Source of the DNA: Planctomycetaceae bacterium UBA4655
GTDB lineage: Bacteria; Planctomycetota; Planctomycetia; Pirellulales; UBA1268
NCBI GenBank assembly: GCA_002405515.1
Contig: DHLZ01000103.1
Location: 32,413 to 45,177, forward strand
Direction of reading: 5' to 3'
Length of the DNA stretch: 12,765 nucleotides
In this document: in pieces, positions 1 to 7,400 of the stretch
Layout of the letters: each line of letters starts with the position of its first letter
Position numbering within the stretch: position 1 is the stretch's first letter
Translations under genes and position numbers: made by a program
The notes under the pieces: model-generated
What the model was told of the DNA's origin: nothing
What the model saw: the letters and a program-made list of their open reading frames with translations, nothing else
Databases searched by the model: none

Positions 1-1405
1 CGGCGGCGGCCGCGGCCTCGTGATCCAATCGACCACGGCCAAGCCGCACGGCATGGTGACGGTGGGCGGCGGCACGGTCGATGCTTCCGGCGGTGCCTCC
101 CTCGACATCAATAACGCCGACGTCGACATCACGCTCCAGAGCGCCTCATCGACGTCCAGCAGCGGCAACGGCCTCAATCTCGTGAATACGGCCGGCAGCG
201 TCCAGATCGGCAAGACCTCTGCCGTCTCGCCGACCGGCAACGGCATCAACGCGGTCGACAACGCGCCCGGTTTGGCAGCCGACTTCGGCACGACCAGCGT
301 CACCGGCATCCGGAACGGCGCCGTCGGCGTGAATCTCGTCAACGCAACGACGCCATCCCCGGACACGAAGTATTCGTTCGACTCGCTCGCCGTCCAGACG
401 GTCGCCGGCACGGGCCTGCTCGCGAAGAACGCCGGCACGGTCAACTTCAACTCGCCCGCCTCGATCACGGCGGTGGGCGGCCCGGCTCTCAACCTTGAAA
501 ACACGAAGGGCACGACCAACGGTGTCGCCGGCAGCGGGTTCACCTTCCTCAACGTGGCGAGCACCAACTCACCGTCAAACGGCATCCGTCTTCACAACCT
601 CAACAGCGACCTCGCCGTCACCGGCCTGACGACGGTCACCAACGCCTCTGGCGAGTCGATCGCGATCACCGACACCCAGTCGCCACCGGGCGCATACTCG
701 ATCGACTTCAACACCGTCCAGATCAGCAGCCGCAACAACATCGGTCTCCTCGTAGACGGCATCTACGGCCAGGTGCAGGTGGCGAACCTGCAGATCAACA
801 ACACCAACAGCGTCGCGGGCGACGCCGTCCTCATCAACAACACGACCAACCCCGCCAACCCGACGGGCACGGGCAGTGGCCGTGTCTACATCGACGGCGG
901 GTCGATCAACAACAGCAACGGCAACGGCATCCACGTGATCGACGGCGTCGCCCGGATCACGGGCGTGACGGTCGCCGGCTCCACGGCCCAGGCGATCTAC
1001 ATCGAGGCGGGAGCCGGCCAGCAGAGCACCGTGCTCGTCCAGAATTCGACGCTCACCGGACCGGCCGGCATCGACGGCATCCGTGCCGAGAGCACGGGCA
1101 GCGGCAAGGTCAACGTGACCTCGCTTACGAATCTCGTCGACGTGGCCTTCGAGCCGATCAACGTGATCGTCTTCAACGCCGCCGGCACGGCCACGGTGAA
1201 TGCCAGCGGCAACTTCGGAACCGCCGGCACGCCGCCTGGGTCCGGGGATATCGTCCTCAACAATGCGGGCTCGGGCTCGCTCTCCGTCACCCAGTCGAGC
1301 CCCGTCGCCCTCTCTGCCGTCAACAACGGCGCGACGGTTTCAACCCTGGGCGGCGCGGTCACCTTCGGCGGATCGACCCCAACGCCGCCGCCGCCGACTC
1401 CGTGA
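1..1405 (+). CDS. Beta-helix-like surface/secreted repeat protein, C-terminal part (5' end outside window)
   Basis: The reading frame is open from base 2 (Gly-Gly-Gly-Arg-Gly-Leu-Val-Ile) to a TGA at 1403-1405, so the visible 467 or so residues are the C-terminal part of a longer protein. The first in-frame GTG, at 20, sits inside continuous repeat sequence and is unlikely to be the start. The protein has no cysteine and is rich in Asn, Gly, Thr, Val and Ala. It carries roughly a dozen degenerate coils of the type G-[ND]-G-I-x-[VL]-x-[ND]-x-x-G-x-V, for example GNGINAVDN, SNGIRLHN, NIGLLVDG, GNGIHVIDG, IDGIRAES and GDIVLNN. This pattern fits a right-handed parallel beta-helix or autotransporter-like passenger. 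It ends abruptly in a Pro-rich tail, STPTPPPPTP, with no recognisable anchor, dockerin or transmembrane segment. It converges on the next gene with 32 bp between stop codons. A role in adhesion or matrix binding is inferred; no enzymatic motif is visible. Confidence 0.85.
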   Translation, partial: GGGRGLVIQSTTAKPHGMVTVGGGTVDASGGASLDINNADVDITLQSASSTSSSGNGLNLVNTAGSVQIGKTSAVSPTGNGINAVDNAPGLAADFGTTSVTGIRNGAVGVNLVNATTPSPDTKYSFDSLAVQTVAGTGLLAKNAGTVNFNSPASITAVGGPALNLENTKGTTNGVAGSGFTFLNVASTNSPSNGIRLHNLNSDLAVTGLTTVTNASGESIAITDTQSPPGAYSIDFNTVQISSRNNIGLLVDGIYGQVQVANLQINNTNSVAGDAVLINNTTNPANPTGTGSGRVYIDGGSINNSNGNGIHVIDGVARITGVTVAGSTAQAIYIEAGAGQQSTVLVQNSTLTGPAGIDGIRAESTGSGKVNVTSLTNLVDVAFEPINVIVFNAAGTATVNASGNFGTAGTPPGSGDIVLNNAGSGSLSVTQSSPVALSAVNNGATVSTLGGAVTFGGSTPTPPPPTP

Positions 1406-1437
1406 GCGGTGCCCCCGTGCCCCGGGCCGCAGCTGAC
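1406..1437. other. Convergent intergenic gap
   Basis: These 32 GC-rich bases separate the TGA of the plus-strand gene from the TGA of the minus-strand gene. The only internal symmetry I find is a 4-bp CCCG/CGGG stem (1414-1417 with 1423-1426). It has no T-run, so no terminator can be supported inside the gap itself. Stronger inverted repeats lie just to the right, at 1487-1530, inside the 3' end of the minus-strand gene. Confidence 0.8.
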
Positions 1438-4400
1438 TCACCGATTCGGAACTCGCGTCGGAGGACGCGGGCCCTGCGTGCCCGAACTCGGCGATTCGCT
1501 CGGGAGCGATTGCACGATGCAATCGCCGAGCATCGACGTCGCACCGGGCTGGTAAACGAGCGACGTGGCCGTCAGGCAGATCTCATCGCCGACTTGGATC
1601 GACGCGTTGATCGTGAACTCGAACGTGGCGCGGCCGTTCTCGTCGGTCACCACGGTCTGCCGTCCGAGGAACGTCCGCATCGCCGATGGATCGAACGGGT
1701 CCTTGTGGAAGACATCGATGAGATACCGCTCGTAGCGGGCGGTCGAGGGGCCGGTGATCGTGCCCTTGATCACGAGCTGCGAGTTGCTGCGTCGGACCAC
1801 GTCGATTGTCGAACCGAGGGCCATCGGGGCAGCCGACCCCGCGTTCGCACCGTTTTGCACCAGGATCTCTCCCGCTATGGCGTTGCCATTCAGCGATACC
1901 CGCTGGCCCCCATCGACCACGACGGCGTTGCCGGCGTTTTCCTGGATCGTGTTCGGCAGGCCAGTGACCGTCTGGCCCGTGACGTTCTGGCCGATCGTCA
2001 CGACGGCAACCTTGCTGCCGATCACCTCGATCCCGTCGCCACCGTTGCTCGTGATCGAGTTGCCCGACACGGTCACGTTGCTCGTGGCCACCGGGGTCGG
2101 CCCGCCGGCGGTCGTCCTGTCCGCGATGAGGATGCCGTCGCCGGTGTTGTGGGAGATCGTGTTGGCGAACGTCTCGGTCGCCCCGCCGATCACGTTGCCG
2201 TTGCCGCCGAGGACCTCGATGCCATTCTTGTTGTTCATGATCGTGTTGCCGCGAACCTGGTTGGCGTTGCCCTGCACGATCACGATGCCGCTGGCGTTTC
2301 CGAGCGGAACGGGGTAGCCGAAGCCGTTGTTGAAGATCGGGGCGATGTCGAAACCCGTGTTCTCGGTCCCGGCCGCAACGTCGGCGAACTCGTTGGTACC
2401 GATGAAGTTGTTCACGATGACGTTGCCGGTAGCCGGCGTCCTCGCCGTCGGATGCCGTTCGATCCGCACGCCATCCTGCTTGTTGCCGTAGATCAAATTC
2501 GCAAGATCCTCGGTCGCCCCGCCAACGGTCACGCGATTCGACCCCGTGATCCTGACGCCATGCTGCTCGTTGTGGATGATCTCCGAGCCGAAGACCCGGT
2601 TGCCCTCGGCGAGCGTGGCCGCATCGGCCGACGTCACGCTCACGCCGCTGCGGAGGTTCTGCGATATGAGGTTGCCCTTGCCGACGATGTTGCCGTTGGC
2701 ATTGAGGATGAGCACGCCGTCGAACTTGTTGCCCGCGGCCGTGCCGTCTTCGAGCAGCCCGCCGATCACGTTGCCCGTGATCACCGCACCGCTCGTCCGC
2801 GACGTGATGCCGATGCCGTTGGTGCCGTTGGCTGAGATCCGGTTGTTCTCGATTCTCACCGAACCGCTGCCAACGGCCACCTCGACGCCCATCCGGCCGT
2901 TGCCCATCGCCTTCGTCGCCTCGGAATCGACGCCGATGTGGTTGCCGACCACGTTCACGCTAGTCGCCCCGCCGAGAAAGACGCCAGAGCCCGCGTTCTT
3001 CGCGAAGACGTTCGCATGAAACCGCGTGTCGCCGCCGATCACGACGTTCGTGCCCGTCTGCACGTTCACGCCGTGGCCGGCGTTGTCGCCCACGAAGTTG
3101 TTCTGAACGCGGTTCGTATCGGCAACGCCCGTTGCCTGGGTGTTCACGATCGAGACGCCGTGGCGGGAGTTGTTCGTGATCCGGTTGCTGAAGATCGGGC
3201 TCAAATCGGGCGTGACCTGCTCCTCGGAGCCGATCCGGTTGCCGTTGCTGCCGTCAACCCTCACGCCATCGCGATTCTTGGCCAATCCGGCGATGCCGAT
3301 CTCGTTGCCGACCACGAGGTTGCCGAAGGCGCCCTGCTGAATGAGGATGCCCGCGTCGGTGTTGGCGGCAAACTTGTTGACCGTCTCGGCGTCGAACGTC
3401 TTCGAGCCGATCGTGTTGAGCCGCGACAGGCTGCCGGAGAGGTTCAGGCCCACGAGGTTCGCCGAGGTCGTGACGCCGTCGGCCAGGATGCCGAAGTAGG
3501 TGTCGATGACCGTGTTCCGCGGGCTCTCGAGCACGGCGGCCGAGCCCTTCGAGAAGCCGTAGAGGGCCGTCTCGCGGATCGTGCTGCCGCCGGATCCGGC
3601 GGCGAGCGTGATGCCCGTCGGCGCCGTCGCGGAGCCGCGGATGCCGAGCCGGCCGCTCGCCACGGAGTCCGCCACGCGACCGCCGTCGAAGAGCACCGGC
3701 CGCCGGAACGCCGGCAGCGAGGAAGCGACCTGGATCTCGCTGATCACATAGCCCGACTCGTCGAAGACGACGGTCATCGGCTGCGGGAGCGTGGCGCCAT
3801 CGTCGACGTAGTTTGCCCGGTTGTCGCTCACATACGTGATCATGTCGCGGAGCCGGCCGGAGAACGCCGTGCTCGTATTGTCGAGCGGCGAGGTCACCAC
3901 GAACTCGACCATGCCGACATCGTCGCCGCCGAGGGTGCCCGCGGCGATGTTGAGCCGTCGGTAATTCATGCCGGCGACGACCCGGATGATCGAATCGGGC
4001 GCCACGCTCGAGAGCGAGACGACGTTGCCCGTCACCTCGACGCCCATCGTGCCGCTCGTCTGGAGGCCCACGCGGAAGTCGTCGGCATCGGTGTAGGTGA
4101 CGTCACCGACGTTCGTGGCGGAGAACCGATCGACGTCGTTGCCTTGGGAGCCGAGCGTGATGCCGGCCGCGTTCATGTTCGTGGCCTTCAGCTCGGCCGC
4201 CTTCATGAACCCGTTGTTCTGAGCGATGCCGAGCTTCGAGGATAGCTCGATCCGATCCGCCGCAAACACGTTGGCATTCACGGCAAGGCTGCCGGCGGTG
4301 CTCGCGAGCCGCACGTCGCCGCCCCGCGTCGTCAGCTGCTGGTCGATGGTCAGCGGCGCGAAGCTCCGCAGCGTGATGTCGCCGGCGATGTTGATCACCG

Positions 4401-7400
4401 GCGGCAGGATGATGCTGCCCGTTTCCGTCGTGATCGACACGTCGCCCTTCGCCCCGGGAACGGTCAACCGCAGCAGCTTCGAGCCCAGGTCGATGTCGCC
4501 GCTCACGCTGCTGATCGAGAGATCGCCCTTGTTGGCGGTCAGACGATAGAGCAGCGTCATGTCGTCTTCGGCATGAATCGTGAGGTTGTTGCGGGCCGTG
4601 ATGTTGCGAAGGTTCGTCGGGCCGATGCCCCGCACGACAGCCCCCGGCATGCCGGTGGTCGTCACGATCGGGATTTCGCCGATCGCGTAGCCGAGGCCCG
4701 CGTCGATGATCTCGAACCTGTCGATGAAATACTCGAAAATGGGCGTTCCGACAGGATCGTTCCCGAGGGACCTCCGGCCGAGAATCGCCCGGGCCGTAGC
4801 CGCCCGCCCGCCCGCCGCCGCCGGAGCGGCGACGGTCACGGTCACGGTCGGCGGCACTGGCGTGGCCGTTACCTGGCGGTCTACGCCCTCGGAAATGATC
4901 TGCAGGGCCTCGATGCCGGTGCGGTTGAGCTGCTCGAGGAACGTCTGGGCCTCGAGAGTGATGTCGTCGCCGGCGACGATATTGGCGTTGAGCCGCAGTC
5001 CGCCGGCCGAGCTCGTCGCGTTCACATCCCCCTTCGTGGCGACGATCTCGCCGGCGAGCGCCGAGGTCTTGAAACCGGAGACGGTGACATCCTGCTTCGC
5101 ATTGAGTTGGCGGACGTTCACGGCGTTGTTCGTCGAGACGATCTCGATCGAGCCGCCCCTCGACACGACCGACCGGAGGACGTCGATGGCCTCCGCCGCG
5201 TTCACAGTCACGTTCTTGAATCCGGAGAGCCGCTGCAACTCGACCGATCCGCCTTGGGCGTCGATCTCGATCCCGCCCGCCTTGGCATGCAGCTTTGAAT
5301 CGCCAACCATTTCGATCAGGCCGCTCGTTGATTCAAGCCGAATCAGATCCTCAGCGGCCTGCACCAGACCCAAGACGCGGATGTCCCGAGCCGTCGTGAG
5401 GCTGACTCCCTCAAGCGCGTAGACGTCCCTCACGGTCGCAGGCCCCGCATCCGCGGTCATCACAACACTGCCAGTTTCGGAGCGAATCTCATCTTCCACG
5501 CTCACTCCCCGCAGACCCGTGATGGTCACGTCGTCTTGAGCGGTCACCTGCTGGACCGCAACCGTGCCCGCCGAGCTCGCGAGCGTCACGCCGCCAGCAG
5601 CTGCATGGGCGCGGAACGTGTCGGCCGACAGGTCAAGACTGCCACGACTGCTTGCGACGACCAGGTCGCCCGTGCTCGCGGTCAGCCGGTTCAGCAGCGT
5701 CACGTCGTCGCCGGCCGTGATCTCAACTCCGGCACCACCCGTGATCGCCGCCGATAACTGCGCGGTCGCCAAGGCCAGAGCACCGCTGCCGCCCCCAGCG
5801 ATCGTCACCGTCGGCTGTTCACCTGCGGCATAGCCCCTGCCAGCCGAAAGGATCTCGATGCCAGTGATCACACCGGCGATGCCATTGACCACGCCGACGA
5901 TTGCCCGAGCCGTGGCCGCCACACCGCCGCTGGCCGGCGCAGCGATCGTGATGGTCGTTGCACTCCCGTAACCAGATCCACCGGAGACCAGGGAGACGGT
6001 CGTCACGCCACCGGTCAGTTCCGTGATGGGGCCATGAGCCGTCAGCCTGACGCCTCCACTGATCTCGTCGGCCGCGGTCACGCTGCCCCGCAGCACGATG
6101 CCGCCGCCCGTCGAGGTGACGCCGACCGCTCCAACCGCGGACGTCACGGAGTCGCGGACGGTCACGGTATCGCTGCCGGTGATGGAAACATCCCCGAGAG
6201 CCGCCACCGTGGCGATGGTCAGTGGCGCGTTGTTGCGGACGTTTATCCCGCCTCCCGCCAGGTTCCGCGCGGTCAATGTCACGATCCGGTTGTCGGCGGC
6301 CAGCAGCTGGATGTCGTTCTCGGTCGTGTTCGTGACGTCCAGTCGCGATGCAACGATGCGGCCAAACTCCGACTCCGACACTCCCGTGGCCGCCGATATC
6401 ACCGCCATCCCGTCGGCACCCGTCTGCAGGAGCGCATCCAGACTGAAGGCTCCGATCTGTGAGCCGGCCGAAAACCCTCCAGCGGTGACGACGTTGGCGG
6501 CCAACAGGATGTCCTGTTGGGCCTGCAGCTCGACGTCTCCGGCAACCGTGGCGATCGCAGCACCCGCTCCGGTGGTCATCACACCCGCCGAGAGCGTTCC
6601 CATGCCGCTCGTCGAAATTCCGCCGCCTGGCGCCGCCAAGAGGATGCTTGGCAGCCGCTGAACGACGAGCGGCGCCGGGGGGTCGGACGTGTACGTCCAG
6701 CCCGTCGTCCGTACGGAGGCCTGGACGTCGATCGAGCCCCACGATGTCTCGACCGCGATCGACTCACGCGCGGTCAGCGGCCCATAGAGATAAACGTCTC
6801 CCGTGCTGGAGACATCGACCGGACCGTCGGCGAGGATAGCGCCCTGCAGGTCGAACTGCGCCTCGGCGTCGATCGAAATCCGCCCCAGGAGCGGGTTCGC
6901 AAACGTGGCAGCGTCGTTCTCGTAGGCCTGCGTTTGCAGCGACCCGGTGGCTGCGATCACGACGTCGGCGTCGCCGACGATCGTGATCGCCGGCAGGGCT
7001 TCCGAAGCCGTCCGGCTCGTGGCGTCGCCGGCTCGGGAACCGGCAAACACAGCGCCCCGGATGTCGATCGTTGCCGCGGCGTCGAACGAGATGATGTTCG
7101 TGGCCTGTATCGCGGTCGGCACCGCGTCGTTGCCAGGCACGTCGTTGACCGTGATCCCATCGGAGTGGGAAACGAGCGTCAGATCGTGATCGAACACCGT
7201 CGCGGTCGTGCTATTGGCGTCGAGCTTCGTGCTGCCCGCCTGGATCGGCCCGGCGACGACAACCTGCCCATCGGCTTCGATCGTGGTGATCCCCGCGGAG
7301 GGCACGTACAAGCCGCCCGAGATCAGGGTCACCCCCGCCGAGCGGATCCTGTTGAAGACCAGTTTCGTCGCGTCGGCCGCCTGGATATGAATCGGCGCCT

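Noticed and set aside
1406..1437. Intrinsic terminator in the convergent gap
   Set aside because: Only a 4-bp stem and no T-run were found.
1402..2835. Long plus-strand open frame (477 codons), Arg/Asp/Val-rich
   Set aside because: It lies antisense to the beta-helix of the middle gene. Its composition is what GC-rich codons give when read on the other strand, and it has no family resemblance.
2938..4245. Long plus-strand open frame (435 codons)
   Set aside because: Antisense shadow of the middle gene, which has clear repeats and domain order in its own frame.
5819..6742. Minus-strand open frame (307 codons), rich in Arg, His and Gly
   Set aside because: It overlaps the middle gene in another frame on the same strand, and its composition is typical of a frame-shifted reading of Gly/Val/Thr repeat DNA.
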